DNA of 64,000 bases, from NCBI RefSeq assembly GCF_900090235.1, contig NZ_LT607750.1, positions 5,137,001 through 5,201,000 on the forward strand, written 5' to 3'. A program made the position numbers and the translations under genes. The notes under the pieces are model-generated. The model saw only the letters and a list, made by a program, of their open reading frames with translations. It was not told the DNA's origin and searched no databases. Shown here in pieces: positions 8,325 to 16,641 of this stretch. The first letter of the stretch is position 1; every line of letters starts with the position of its first letter. The stretch is from Micromonospora echinaurantiaca (GTDB taxonomy: Bacteria > Actinomycetota > Actinomycetes > Mycobacteriales > Micromonosporaceae).

Positions 8325-8347
8325 TCTTAACCCGGCCTTAGCGTCCG
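8325..8347 (-). promoter_or_regulatory. Putative response-regulator operator, copy 2
   Basis: TTAACCCGGCCTTAGC is the near reverse complement of the element at 6287 (GCTAAGG-nn-GGGTTAA) and is also followed by CGTCCG. It lies about 70 bases before the PepSY gene, downstream of the kinase. Confidence 0.55.
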
Positions 8348-8413
8348 GGCAGCGCGCCGCTATCCCGCTCCGGCCGATGCTCGGATGCAGAGACCGAGGA
8401 AAGGTGGACCGAG

Positions 8414-8947
8414 ATGAAGCGCAACTCCCTGATCCTGGCGTCGCTCGGCGGCGCGGCCGTGCTCGCCGTGACCGGCGTGGCCGTCGGCACGGCGGTGGCC
8501 GACGACGGGCGGGCTGGACGGACCGCCCTGGCCGCAGCCACCACGGCGCCCAGCACCACCGCGACCCCCGACGACGACCCGACCGGCGCCACGCCCGGCA
8601 CCCCCGGCACGACCGGTGGTACGCCCGGCACGACCGCTCCGGCCACCGGCGGCGACGCGGTGAGCCAGCAGCGGGCCGGCGAGATCGCGCTGGCCTCGGC
8701 CGGCGGCGGCCGGATCACCGAGATCGAGGCCGAGCAGGAGCACGGCCGTCCGGTGTGGAGCGTCGAGATCGTCGCCGGGCAGACCGAGCACGAGGTCGAC
8801 GTGGACCGGGAGACCGGTGCGGTGGTCAAGGCCGAGCAGGAGCCGGTCGACGATGACGACGGGGACGACTCGGATGACGACTCCGACGACGACCGCGACG
8901 ACGACTCCGGCGACGACGACGATGACGACGACCGCGACGACGACTGA
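8414..8947 (+). CDS. Secreted PepSY-domain protein with Asp-rich tail
   Basis: 177 residues; GAGGAAAGG upstream of the ATG. A signal peptide (MKRNSL, hydrophobic to about residue 28, VAVGTAVADD) leads into a Thr/Pro-rich spacer and one PepSY domain (residues about 82-140: SQQRAGEIALASAGGGRITE, then WSVEIVAGQTEHEVDVD). The last 35 residues are almost only Asp with Gly, Ser and Arg, which suggests cation binding outside the cell. PepSY genes next to an OmpR/HK pair are common in actinomycetes, and the shared upstream element supports control by this system. Confidence 0.85.
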   Translation: MKRNSLILASLGGAAVLAVTGVAVGTAVADDGRAGRTALAAATTAPSTTATPDDDPTGATPGTPGTTGGTPGTTAPATGGDAVSQQRAGEIALASAGGGRITEIEAEQEHGRPVWSVEIVAGQTEHEVDVDRETGAVVKAEQEPVDDDDGDDSDDDSDDDRDDDSGDDDDDDDRDDD

Positions 8948-9085
8948 GCCACGGCCGGTGCCGCCGCCCGCAGTGCCACTGCCGGACGGCGGCACCGGCG
9001 CGTCGACGGCCCGGACCGGTGGTACGCGCGCCGCGGCCGGCTCCACCCGCCGGAACATCCCGGTGACGACCGACGATGTCTGACA

Positions 9086-9091
9086 TAGGCT
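9086..9091 (+). promoter_or_regulatory. -10 box TAGGCT, leaderless start
   Basis: TAGGCT ends 5 bases before the ATG at 9097. GTGACG, 17 bases further upstream, could be a weak -35. No Shine-Dalgarno sequence is present. Confidence 0.6.
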
Positions 9092-9096
9092 GAGGT

Positions 9097-10173
9097 ATGG
9101 AGCCCGCCCACGGGGGTCGGGCGGCGGAACCGGTCTACCGCCCCGTCCTCGCCTGCCGGCGGGGTGAGCTGGAGGCGCTCAGCCACCTCGACGGCGTCGT
9201 CGTTTCCCTGCTCGCCCCGATCCTCCAGGTGTCCACTCCGGACGCGTACCCACCCGACGCCCTCGGCCGGCTGCCGGAGGGTCTGGTGCCGGCCGTCGAC
9301 GTCGGCGCCCTGCCCGACCTGCCGGAGACCGAACTGGTCCGCTGGGGCGTACCGCTGGTGCCGGTGGTGGGGCTCGCGGACAGCGACCGGCGGCTCGTCG
9401 CGCACGGCCTGACCGCCCGGGCCTACTCCCACCGGGCGGTGGTGCGGCTGCGGGTGGCCCAGGACCGGGCCGGGCCGGACGCCACCACCGCCGCCGTGGA
9501 GCGGGTGTGGCGGTTCACCCGGCTGGCACCAGAGCAGTGCGACCTGCTGGTCGACGCCGGCGACGTGTGCTGCCCGGCCGACGTGCGGGCGGCCGAACCG
9601 CGGGTCCGCCGGCTGCTGGACTGGGCACGCCGGCACGCCTGGCGGTCGGTGACCGTGGCGGCCGGCGGGATGCCGCCGAGCCTGTCCCGGCTGCCCACTG
9701 ACGAACCGGTCCGCCTGGACCGCTGGGACTGGCTGCTCTGGCAGCGCCTGGCCGACCTCGGCGTCGGATACGGCGACTACGGGGTGGCCTCCGCGGTGCC
9801 CGTCGCGGACCATCCGGCCGACCGGCTGCCCACCGTGCGCTACACCGCCGACGGCGCCTGGTGGGTCTACCGGTGGTCGCGGCGCGGCGGGCGGGGCGAC
9901 GACCGGTTCGCCGACCTGTGCCGCGCCCTGGTTTCGGCCCCGCACTGGCCCACCGACGGGGCGGCCTACTCGTGGGGCGACCACGAGATCCTCCGGCGTG
10001 CCCGGCGGGTCGCCGGCGCCGGGTCGGCGAGCAACTGGGCGGCGTGGAGCACCTCGCACCACCTGGCGCACGTGCTGGCCACCCTGCTGCGCCCGGACGT
10101 CCGGCCGGGGCGGCCCGGCGCACCCGGCCGGCCGGCCCGGCCTCGGGGCGCGCAGACCCGCCGGGCCGGCTGA
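9097..10173 (+). CDS. Beta-family protein (T4 beta-protein-like)
   Basis: 358 residues from ATG. The opening YRPVLACRRGELEALSHLDG matches the Pfam Beta_protein family (YxPxLKxxxGExxAL), named after a phage T4 protein; bacterial members are a TIM-barrel-like group of unknown activity, often lying in accessory DNA. Other visible family segments are LLVDAGDV, GDYGVAS near residue 230, and WSTSHHLAHVLA near the end. The last 25 residues are a Pro/Arg/Gly tail. It is leaderless, transcribed alone, and bounded by the PepSY gene and a leftward HesB-like gene. Confidence 0.7.
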   Translation: MEPAHGGRAAEPVYRPVLACRRGELEALSHLDGVVVSLLAPILQVSTPDAYPPDALGRLPEGLVPAVDVGALPDLPETELVRWGVPLVPVVGLADSDRRLVAHGLTARAYSHRAVVRLRVAQDRAGPDATTAAVERVWRFTRLAPEQCDLLVDAGDVCCPADVRAAEPRVRRLLDWARRHAWRSVTVAAGGMPPSLSRLPTDEPVRLDRWDWLLWQRLADLGVGYGDYGVASAVPVADHPADRLPTVRYTADGAWWVYRWSRRGGRGDDRFADLCRALVSAPHWPTDGAAYSWGDHEILRRARRVAGAGSASNWAAWSTSHHLAHVLATLLRPDVRPGRPGAPGRPARPRGAQTRRAG

Positions 10174-10200
10174 CCGGGCCCGGCGGCGGATCGCCGGTGA

Positions 10201-10485
10201 CTACTGCTGCTTGTCCGTGAACCCGAACTGGATGATGCCCTCGTCGTCGACGGTGGCGTCCACCGAGGCGTCACCGAGCAGTTCGGCGGCGTCCGCGTCG
10301 AGGAAGATCCGGGCGCCCTGATTGTCCACCACCTGGTCGCCCTGCGCCGGCTGGGCCGCCAGTTCGACGGTGAGCGACCCGGCCTGGGTGTCGGCGGCGA
10401 TGCGCACCCCGCCCTCTTCGGCGACGTCCTGCTGGTTGGCGAGGTCGCGGATGACCAGGACGGCGTTGTCGGTCATGGTGAGCAT
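10201..10485 (-). CDS. HesB/IscA-like protein lacking all cysteines
   Basis: 94 residues, started at the ATG preceded by GAGGAG; a longer frame upstream lacks similarity. The fold signature of A-type Fe-S carriers is visible: AVLVIRDLANQQ, GVRIAADTQAGSLTVEL, GARIFLDADAAELL and the closing GFT. The three cluster-ligand cysteines of true IscA/HesB proteins are absent, and the protein has no Cys at all, so it cannot carry an Fe-S cluster by the usual chemistry. Such actinobacterial HesB-like proteins have no assigned role. Confidence 0.75.
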   Translation of the reverse strand: MLTMTDNAVLVIRDLANQQDVAEEGGVRIAADTQAGSLTVELAAQPAQGDQVVDNQGARIFLDADAAELLGDASVDATVDDEGIIQFGFTDKQQ

Positions 10486-10660
10486 GGCGAAACTCCTCGT
10501 GGATTTCTCGGATTCACGGCGCGGGCCGGACCGGCCCACGGGCGAGCACACGTGGGAGGCGATTGCCGGGGCCTCGATCGCCCCGTCGCGTCGGGGCAGC
10601 TGAGGCCCCCTTCACGGCCTACGGTGCCCGCTGCCGGCGGATCCGTCAAATAGAGCCCGG

Positions 10661-11734
10661 TCAGTGCGCGACGGCCGCCGGGGCGAGCAGCGCCCGGATG
10701 TCGCGTACCGCCGCGCGGCCGGCCCGGTTGGCGCCGATCGTGCTCGCGGACGGCCCGTACCCGATCAGGTGAATCCGCTCGTCGGCCACCACCCGGGTGC
10801 CGTCCATGGTGATGCCCCCACCCGGGGCGCGTAGCCGCAGCGGGGCGAGGTGGTCCAGCGCGGCCCGGAAGCCGGTGCACCAGAGGATCACGTCGGCGGC
10901 GACGAACCGCCCGTCGGCCCAGGCCACGCCGTCGGGCGTGATCCGGTCGAAGACGGGTAACCGGTCGAGGACGCCGCGCTCGCGCAGCCGGACCAGCTCG
11001 GGGGTGAGCGGCAGCCCGGTCACCCCGACCACGCTCGACGGCGGGCGGCCGGCGCGCACCGCCTGCTCCACCAGGGCCACCGCGGCGCGGCCGCGCTCGG
11101 GGCCGAACTCGCCGGCCCGGAAGTCGGGTGGCCGCCGGGTCACCCAGGTCGTTCCGGCGGCGACCGTGGAGACCTCGCCGAGCAGCTGTACGGCGGAGGT
11201 GCCCCCGCCGACCACCACCACCCGCTTGCCGGCGAACTCGTCCGGTCCCCGGTAGTCGGCGGTGTGCAGTTGGCGGCCGCGGAACAGCGACCGGCCCGGG
11301 TAGTGCGGCCAGAACGGCCGGGTCCAGGTGCCGGTGGCGTTGACCAGGGCCCGGGTGGACCAGTTGCCGTGGTCGGTGGCGACGTCGAGCCGGCCGTCGG
11401 GGCGCGAGGTGACCGCCCGGACGTGCACCGGCCGGCGTACCGGCAGATCGAACCTGCGCTCGTACGCGGCGAAGTAGGCGCTGACCACCTCGGCCGCCGG
11501 ACGGTCCGGCTCGGCCGCCGGGAAGGGCATGCCGGGCAACTCGTGGAAGCCGTGCACCCGGTCCAACCGCAGGGTCGGCCAGCGGTGCCGCCACGCCCCG
11601 CCCGGGCCGTCGTCGGCGTCCAGCATGACGAACCCCGTTGCGGGGGTGAACCCGGTGCGGCGCAGGTGGTAGCCGGCGGAGAGGCCGGCCTGGCCGGCGC
11701 CGATCACCAGCACGTCGACGTCGCGGGCGTCCAT
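10661..11734 (-). CDS. FAD/NADPH-dependent flavin monooxygenase-like oxidoreductase
   Basis: 357 residues. The FAD-binding motif VIGAGQAGLSAG is at residues about 9-20 and the NADPH motif VVVGGGTSAVQLLGEV lies mid-protein; GPGGAWRHRW (the GGxW segment) is typical of the YUCCA/CzcO-like monooxygenase group. WCTGFRAALDHL near the C-terminus matches the ATG-containing loop. Enzymes of this group oxidise small nucleophiles or indole compounds; the substrate cannot be read here. It is cytoplasmic and transcribed alone, ending about 170 bases from the HesB-like gene. Confidence 0.85.
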   Translation of the reverse strand: MDARDVDVLVIGAGQAGLSAGYHLRRTGFTPATGFVMLDADDGPGGAWRHRWPTLRLDRVHGFHELPGMPFPAAEPDRPAAEVVSAYFAAYERRFDLPVRRPVHVRAVTSRPDGRLDVATDHGNWSTRALVNATGTWTRPFWPHYPGRSLFRGRQLHTADYRGPDEFAGKRVVVVGGGTSAVQLLGEVSTVAAGTTWVTRRPPDFRAGEFGPERGRAAVALVEQAVRAGRPPSSVVGVTGLPLTPELVRLRERGVLDRLPVFDRITPDGVAWADGRFVAADVILWCTGFRAALDHLAPLRLRAPGGGITMDGTRVVADERIHLIGYGPSASTIGANRAGRAAVRDIRALLAPAAVAH

Positions 11735-11920
11735 GTGCCGTGCAACAACGCCGGCCGCCGCAGGCTGCCCGCCGGGAGCGTCTTTCCGCTCACACCGCGC
11801 CGGCCGCCGGCCCGGACGCAGCCCGCCGGCTCGGCCGGGCGGTGGTGGAACGGCGCGCGGGTGGAACCGGTGCCCCGCCGGCGGGGTCTGATCGGGCAGG
11901 ATCGATGGGCGGAGGGCGGC

Positions 11921-12358
11921 ATGGGTGGACGGGTCGGGTGGCGGGCGCTGCTCCCGGCGGTGGCGCTGGGGCTGCTGCTGACCGGGTGCCAGGGCGTGGG
12001 CGTGGCCGACGCGCCGGACGAGGGTCGGGCCTCGTACCAGGCGTGGGGGCTCAACGAGGCGTCCAGCGACCTCGATGGCGAGGACCGGACGGTGGTGCTC
12101 AACGGCGACCTGGAGCGGGACAGCGGCCCGCTCTTCACCGTGGACGGGCGGTGGGACGCCACCGGGTTCGTGCTCGACGACTCCTCCGCCGAGCAGGTCC
12201 GCGCCCTGGCCGGACGGCTGCCCGAGCGGACCGGTGACCCGGCTTGCCACCGGTTGGTGCTGGTGAGCGACAGCCTGGTGGACCGGGCGGTCGCCGTCCT
12301 CACCCCCGACGAGCAGCCGCCGGACGGGCCGGTCACCGCCCGCCGGCTGGACGGCTGA
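11921..12358 (+). CDS. Putative lipoprotein
   Basis: 145 residues. The start was set at the ATG behind GGAGGG. A signal peptide with lipobox LLLTGC (lipidated C23) predicts anchoring to the outer face of the membrane. The mature part is small, acidic and without a recognised domain (segments SYQAWGLNEASSDLDGEDR, TGDPACHRLVLVSDSLVD). It contains one extra Cys. It lies divergent from the flavin oxidoreductase and upstream of DacB, separated by a low-complexity GC tract. Confidence 0.7.
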   Translation: MGGRVGWRALLPAVALGLLLTGCQGVGVADAPDEGRASYQAWGLNEASSDLDGEDRTVVLNGDLERDSGPLFTVDGRWDATGFVLDDSSAEQVRALAGRLPERTGDPACHRLVLVSDSLVDRAVAVLTPDEQPPDGPVTARRLDG

Positions 12359-12362
12359 CCGC

Positions 12363-12495
12363 GACACCGGCGGGACGGCCGCCGCACCGCCACGCCACCG
12401 CCGCGCCGCCGCGCCGCCGCACCACCGCAGCACCCCGCCGCGCTGGCCGCCGCCGCACCACCGCAGCGCCGCCGGGCAGCGGCGCCGCGCCACCG
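12363..12495. repeat. Low-complexity CCG/CAC tract
   Basis: About 130 bases made almost only of imperfect CGCCGC, CACCGC and GCACCACCGCAG words after the lipoprotein stop. No gene is supported in it. It ends abruptly at an AT-rich stretch (12496-12545) that probably holds the dacB promoter. Confidence 0.75.
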
Positions 12496-12557
12496 ATGGC
12501 GATTTCTTTTCGGCTCGGGGACTTTTCCGGCAGATATCTCCATGACAGCATCGACGC

Positions 12558-14141
12558 ATGCATCGACGTCTCTTCCCCCGGACGCTCGCGCTGGTCGCGC
12601 TGGTCGCCGCGGCGGCCACCGCCGGCGCGCCCACCGCCACCGCCGAATCGCCGACACCCGCGGCGACCCGCCTGAACGCCACGATCGACGCGATCCTGGC
12701 CGACTCCCGGCTGGCCGGAGCCCAGGCCTCGGTGGTGGTGGTCGACGCCGCCAGCGGGGAGACCGTCTACAACCGCAACGGCGACCGCCGGCTGATCCCC
12801 GCCTCCAACACCAAGCTGCTCACCTCCGCCGCCGCCCTGGAACTGCTCGGCGCCGGGCACCGGTTCCGCACCGACGTGCTGACCAGCGGCACCCGCCGGG
12901 CCGGGGTGGTCTCCGGCAACCTGCACCTGCGCGGCGGCGGCGACCCGACCATGCTCGCCGCCGACTACGACGCGCTCGCCGCCCAGGTGGCCGCCGCCGG
13001 TGTCCGGCTGGTCACCGGGAACCTGGTGGCCGACGACACCCGCTACGACCGCACCCGGCTGGGCCCGGACTGGACCTGGGACGACGAGCCGTACTACTAC
13101 GCCGCGCAGGTGTCCGCGCTGACCGTGGCGCCGGACACCGACTACGACGCCGGCACGGTGATCGTGCACGCGGCACCGGGAGCCACCGCCGGCGACCGGC
13201 CGGTGCTGACCACCACGCCGGCCACCGGCTACCTGCGCTTCGACAACCGGGCCGAGACGGTGGCCAGCGGCGAGACCTCGATCTCCTTCGAACGTGAGCA
13301 CGGCAGCAACACCGTCGTGGTCACCGGCCAGATCGTCGTCGGCGACGAGCCGGAGAGCGACTGGGTGACGGTCTGGGAGCCCACCGGGTACGCCGCCGAC
13401 GTCTTCCGGGCGGCGCTGCGCAAGCACGGCGTACGGGTGCTCGGCCGGACCGTCCTCGGGCAGTCCACCCCGGAGTCGGCCGCCACCGTGGCCCGGCATG
13501 ACTCGATGACGCTGGCCGAGCTGATGGTGCCCTTCCTCAAGCTCTCCAACAACGGCCACGCCGAGGTGCTGACCAAGGAGATCGGGCGGATGCGCTCCGG
13601 CTCCGGCACCTGGTCGGCCGGGCTCGCCGCGATCACCGGGTACGTGGCCGACGCCGGGCTGGACACCGGCACGCTGCGCCAACGGGACGGCTCCGGGTTG
13701 TCCCGGCGGAACCTGGTGCCGGCCGACGAGTTCGTCCGGCTGCTCGCCGCGGTCCGCGCCGAACCCTGGTTCGACGCCTGGTACGCGGCGCTGCCGATCG
13801 CCGGCGAGCCCGAGCGGTTCGTCGGCGGCACCCTGCGCAGCCGGATGCGGGGCACCCCGGCGGCCGGCAACGTGCACGCCAAGACCGGCAGCCTGACCGG
13901 CGTCTCCAGCCTCTCCGGCTACGTCACCGACGCCGACGGCCGGGTGCTGGCGTTCTCGGTGCTGCTGAACAACTACCTCGCCTCGTCGGTGAAGGGACTG
14001 GAGGACCAGATCGCGATCGCGCTGGCCGCGTACCGCGAGGACGGCGTGAGCGCGGCGCGGGTGGCGCCGCCGGCGGCCCCCGACGCACCCCGGGCGCCCG
14101 AGGGCCGGGAGTGCTCCTGGGTGAAGCCGATCGCCTGCTGA
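12558..14141 (+). CDS. dacB: D-alanyl-D-alanine carboxypeptidase/endopeptidase (PBP4, class C)
   Basis: 527 residues with a signal peptide (hydrophobic about 9-27, cleavage near TATAES). The penicillin-binding motifs are complete: S83-x-x-K86 in PASNTKLL, SNN in KLSNNGHAEVL, and KTG in HAKTGSLTG. The insert domains between motifs match PBP4/DacB rather than short DD-carboxypeptidases. It trims peptidoglycan stem peptides outside the cell. The direct repeat CATCGACG flanks the start codon. Transcription ends at a perfect 17-bp hairpin. Confidence 0.92.
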   Translation: MHRRLFPRTLALVALVAAAATAGAPTATAESPTPAATRLNATIDAILADSRLAGAQASVVVVDAASGETVYNRNGDRRLIPASNTKLLTSAAALELLGAGHRFRTDVLTSGTRRAGVVSGNLHLRGGGDPTMLAADYDALAAQVAAAGVRLVTGNLVADDTRYDRTRLGPDWTWDDEPYYYAAQVSALTVAPDTDYDAGTVIVHAAPGATAGDRPVLTTTPATGYLRFDNRAETVASGETSISFEREHGSNTVVVTGQIVVGDEPESDWVTVWEPTGYAADVFRAALRKHGVRVLGRTVLGQSTPESAATVARHDSMTLAELMVPFLKLSNNGHAEVLTKEIGRMRSGSGTWSAGLAAITGYVADAGLDTGTLRQRDGSGLSRRNLVPADEFVRLLAAVRAEPWFDAWYAALPIAGEPERFVGGTLRSRMRGTPAAGNVHAKTGSLTGVSSLSGYVTDADGRVLAFSVLLNNYLASSVKGLEDQIAIALAAYREDGVSAARVAPPAAPDAPRAPEGRECSWVKPIAC

Positions 14142-14143
14142 CA

Positions 14144-14178
14144 CCGGTGCGGGCCCCCGGCCCGGGGGCCCGCACCGG
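14144..14178. terminator. Bidirectional hairpin terminator
   Basis: A perfect 17-bp inverted repeat (CCGGTGCGGGCCCCCGG) around a single central base, placed 2 bases after the dacB stop and 1 base before the stop of the convergent small gene. Confidence 0.75.
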
Positions 14179-14179
14179 C

Positions 14180-14500
14180 TCAGGCGCCCGGCCGGCGCGG
14201 CGGCGGCACCGCGGCGGTCGGGTCACCCCGCTCGATCAGCGCGGCGATGTCGGCGGCGTGCAGGCCGCGCAGCGCCAGCACCCGGGTACCCCACCGGTGC
14301 AGCCGGCACGGGTGCGGGCTGGCGTCGTTGCGGCAGACCGTCCCGCCCGACCAGCGCCGCGGCGCGTGCACCACCACCGCCCGCACCGCGAACTGGGCGT
14401 CCTCCCCCGTCACGTACGGCGGCAGGGGGATCTCCCGGAGCACCTCCCCGGCCGGTTCCCGCGCGGCGGTCGGTCGGGCGGTACGGGTGGCGCTGCTCAT
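14180..14500 (-). CDS. Small CRND/RLHRWG-family protein, copy 1
   Basis: 106 residues from the ATG at 14500. The core is AVRAVVVHAPRRW, then VCRNDASPHPCRLHRWGTRVL, then a C-terminal helix (LHAADIAALIERGDP). It is clearly paralogous to the gene at 22327 and to the decayed copy at 59879, all sharing CRND, PCRLHRWG and a short helix that looks like a DNA- or RNA-handling tail. Two close cysteines and the His/Arg/Trp cluster could bind metal or nucleic acid. The function is unknown and I know no Pfam name. It lies convergent with dacB. Confidence 0.75.
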   Translation of the reverse strand: MSSATRTARPTAAREPAGEVLREIPLPPYVTGEDAQFAVRAVVVHAPRRWSGGTVCRNDASPHPCRLHRWGTRVLALRGLHAADIAALIERGDPTAAVPPPRRPGA

Positions 14501-14596
14501 CGGTGACCCTCCACACAGGATCGTCGGACCGGACAGCAGAACGCTACGACGCTCCGGACCCGGCGCGACGGACAAACTGTCCCGGCCGGGGCGGAG

Positions 14597-15574
14597 TCAC
14601 CGCCCGCACGCCGGGCAGGCGCGACGGGTGCGCCGGTGGTAGTCGACGGCGGCCACCCCGAGGCCCCAGCCCCACACCCAGTACGCCAGCTCGGCCACCC
14701 AGAAGAACGCCAGCGGGTAGCGCCCGTCCCCGGGGTCGAAGGTGCCGGTGACCGTCTGCGCGGTGAGCTGGGCCAGACCGATGCCGAAGTAGCAGACCAG
14801 GCCCACGGCGAACCCGGCCGCCGGGACGAGCGGCAGCAGGCGCGGCACCCGCCGGCCGGCCAGCAGCGGCACCCAGCGGGGCCAGATCCGCCCCCAGCGG
14901 TGGACCAGGGCCAGCGGCAGCAGCACCCCGGCGAGCAGGAAGCCGACTTCGAAGGCGACCATCGACGCGCCCTGACTCAGCGGCATCTCCTCGAAGCCGA
15001 CCCACACCTGCGCGGCCAGCCGCACCAGGCAGCCGACGACCGCCGCCCACGCCGCCGCCCGGGCCCACTTCGGCACCGCGGCGGCGTGGGCCCGCGGTTC
15101 CCCGGTCCGGCCGCACCGCCGGCAGTCGCCGCGCCACCGGCGCCGGTGGTCGACCAGCGCCACGGCGAGCAGCGCCGCCCCGGTCAGGCAGCCGAGCCGG
15201 CTGGCGAAGGCCCCCGGATGGAACGCCGTGCCCGGGTCCAGGATGAGCAGCCCGACCAGGTCGAGCAGGAGCAGGGCGCAGGAGAGCGCCAGCGCCGCGC
15301 AGACCGCCCAGCCGGCCGCGACCAGCGCGGGACGCCAGCCGCGGGCGCGGCCCAGCGCCGCGCCGAGCAGCGCCGTGGCGGCGCAGAGCCCCACCGACCA
15401 CCACCCGGTGAAGACCATCAGGTCGGTGTCCAGCGGCGGGAACGCGGGAGCGCCGACGACCGCCCAGCACAGTCGCAGCGCGCCGTAGGCCAGGGCCCAG
15501 CCGAGCACGGCGTACGGCAACGTCGGGCGACGGGTCACGGCGGGCGGGGCCGGCGGCGGCAGGGTGCGGGTCAT
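14597..15574 (-). CDS. Polytopic membrane protein with two CxxC sites
   Basis: 325 residues from the ATG at 15574. About eight hydrophobic helices are seen (first LPYAVLGWALAYGALRLCWA). A cytoplasmic loop near residue 155 has CRRCGRTG, and the protein ends with CPACGR; together these make a possible zinc-ribbon pair. No transporter family is recognised; similar proteins in Micromonospora-type genomes are unnamed. It stands alone between leftward genes. Confidence 0.65.
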   Translation of the reverse strand: MTRTLPPPAPPAVTRRPTLPYAVLGWALAYGALRLCWAVVGAPAFPPLDTDLMVFTGWWSVGLCAATALLGAALGRARGWRPALVAAGWAVCAALALSCALLLLDLVGLLILDPGTAFHPGAFASRLGCLTGAALLAVALVDHRRRWRGDCRRCGRTGEPRAHAAAVPKWARAAAWAAVVGCLVRLAAQVWVGFEEMPLSQGASMVAFEVGFLLAGVLLPLALVHRWGRIWPRWVPLLAGRRVPRLLPLVPAAGFAVGLVCYFGIGLAQLTAQTVTGTFDPGDGRYPLAFFWVAELAYWVWGWGLGVAAVDYHRRTRRACPACGR

Positions 15575-15690
15575 GCCGTCCACCCTGCTCGGCCGCCGGC
15601 CGGCGGCCCTCCCGCCGCGGGGTGGAGCGACTCCCCCGCCCGGGGGAACCGGTGGCTCAGCCGGCGGTCCGGCGCGGGGCGCAGGGCCGG

Positions 15691-16641
15691 TCAGCGCAGC
15701 GTGAGCGCCTGGAGGCTCACGCTGCCGCACTCACCGGTGAACACCTCCTCGGCCACCCAGTTCAGCACCACCCGGGTCCCCTTCGGAGCCTGGAACCGGA
15801 CGGTGAACTCGGCGGACCGGAGCGTGTGCGGGTCCTCCATCCGCAGCGTCCGGCTCAGCTCGCCGAGCCGGACCTCGAGCCGGCCCCGGGCCATCCAGAC
15901 CCCGGCGTACAGCCGTACCGTGCGCGCCTCGCCGGCGCCCGCCACGGCCAGCGTGAACCCGCTGCCGGCCCCGCAGGTGTAGACCCCGGTCGCGGTGCCG
16001 TCGGCCGAGCGGACCGGTGCGCCGTCGCGCCAGCTGACCGTCTCCTGGTTGGCGTCCCAGCCGCCCCGGACGCCGCGACCGCCGGCGTCGACCAGTTCGC
16101 CGGAGCCGTCGCGCTTGCGCACCGTCGAGTCGCCGCCGCGCAGTCCCCAGTGGATCCAGTCGCGGCTGCCCGACGCGGTCAGGTCCACCTGCGCCGGCAC
16201 GTCCCGCTGCTCGACGGTGAGGGTGGGGCGGACCGGCGGGCCGGGAATCGCCGACCCGGACGGGGTGGGGCTCGGCGGGCGTTGGCGGGGCTGCAACCCC
16301 GGTGAGGCCGGCCCGGTGGCCGGAGGGCGCAGTTCAGCGCCGGGGAACGCGCTGGGTCGGCCGATGCCGGCCGGCAGGCCGTCCGGGCGGGTGCCCCCTT
16401 CGCCCGGCGGATCCGGCTCGGTGGCCAGGTACGACACCAGGACGGCCAGGCAGGCGATCGCGGCGAACCCTTCCAGGACGAAGCGGCGGCGCTGCCGGAA
16501 CCGGGCCAGCCACCGCAGCGCCGCCCGGACCCGGGCCGGCACCGGCAGGGTGGAGCGGTGCCGGGCCGGTGTGCCGGACGCGCGGTGGCTGGCCGGACCG
16601 GTCGCACCGGCGCGCGTTCGGGTGAGGTCTTCCTCCGCCAC
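15691..16641 (-). CDS. Single-pass membrane protein with extracytoplasmic beta domain
   Basis: 316 residues; GTG start chosen for its upstream GGAGGG. A basic N-terminal tail of about 65 residues precedes one TM helix (GFAAIACLAVLVSYLATE). A Pro/Gly/Ser-rich linker follows, then a domain of about 160 residues with Trp-rich beta segments (DWIHWGLRGG, GGWDANQETVSWRDG) and a closing disulfide pair (TCGAGSGF, TGECGSVSLQ). The look is that of a cell-surface carbohydrate-binding or sensor module; no named family is certain. Confidence 0.6.
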   Translation of the reverse strand: MAEEDLTRTRAGATGPASHRASGTPARHRSTLPVPARVRAALRWLARFRQRRRFVLEGFAAIACLAVLVSYLATEPDPPGEGGTRPDGLPAGIGRPSAFPGAELRPPATGPASPGLQPRQRPPSPTPSGSAIPGPPVRPTLTVEQRDVPAQVDLTASGSRDWIHWGLRGGDSTVRKRDGSGELVDAGGRGVRGGWDANQETVSWRDGAPVRSADGTATGVYTCGAGSGFTLAVAGAGEARTVRLYAGVWMARGRLEVRLGELSRTLRMEDPHTLRSAEFTVRFQAPKGTRVVLNWVAEEVFTGECGSVSLQALTLR

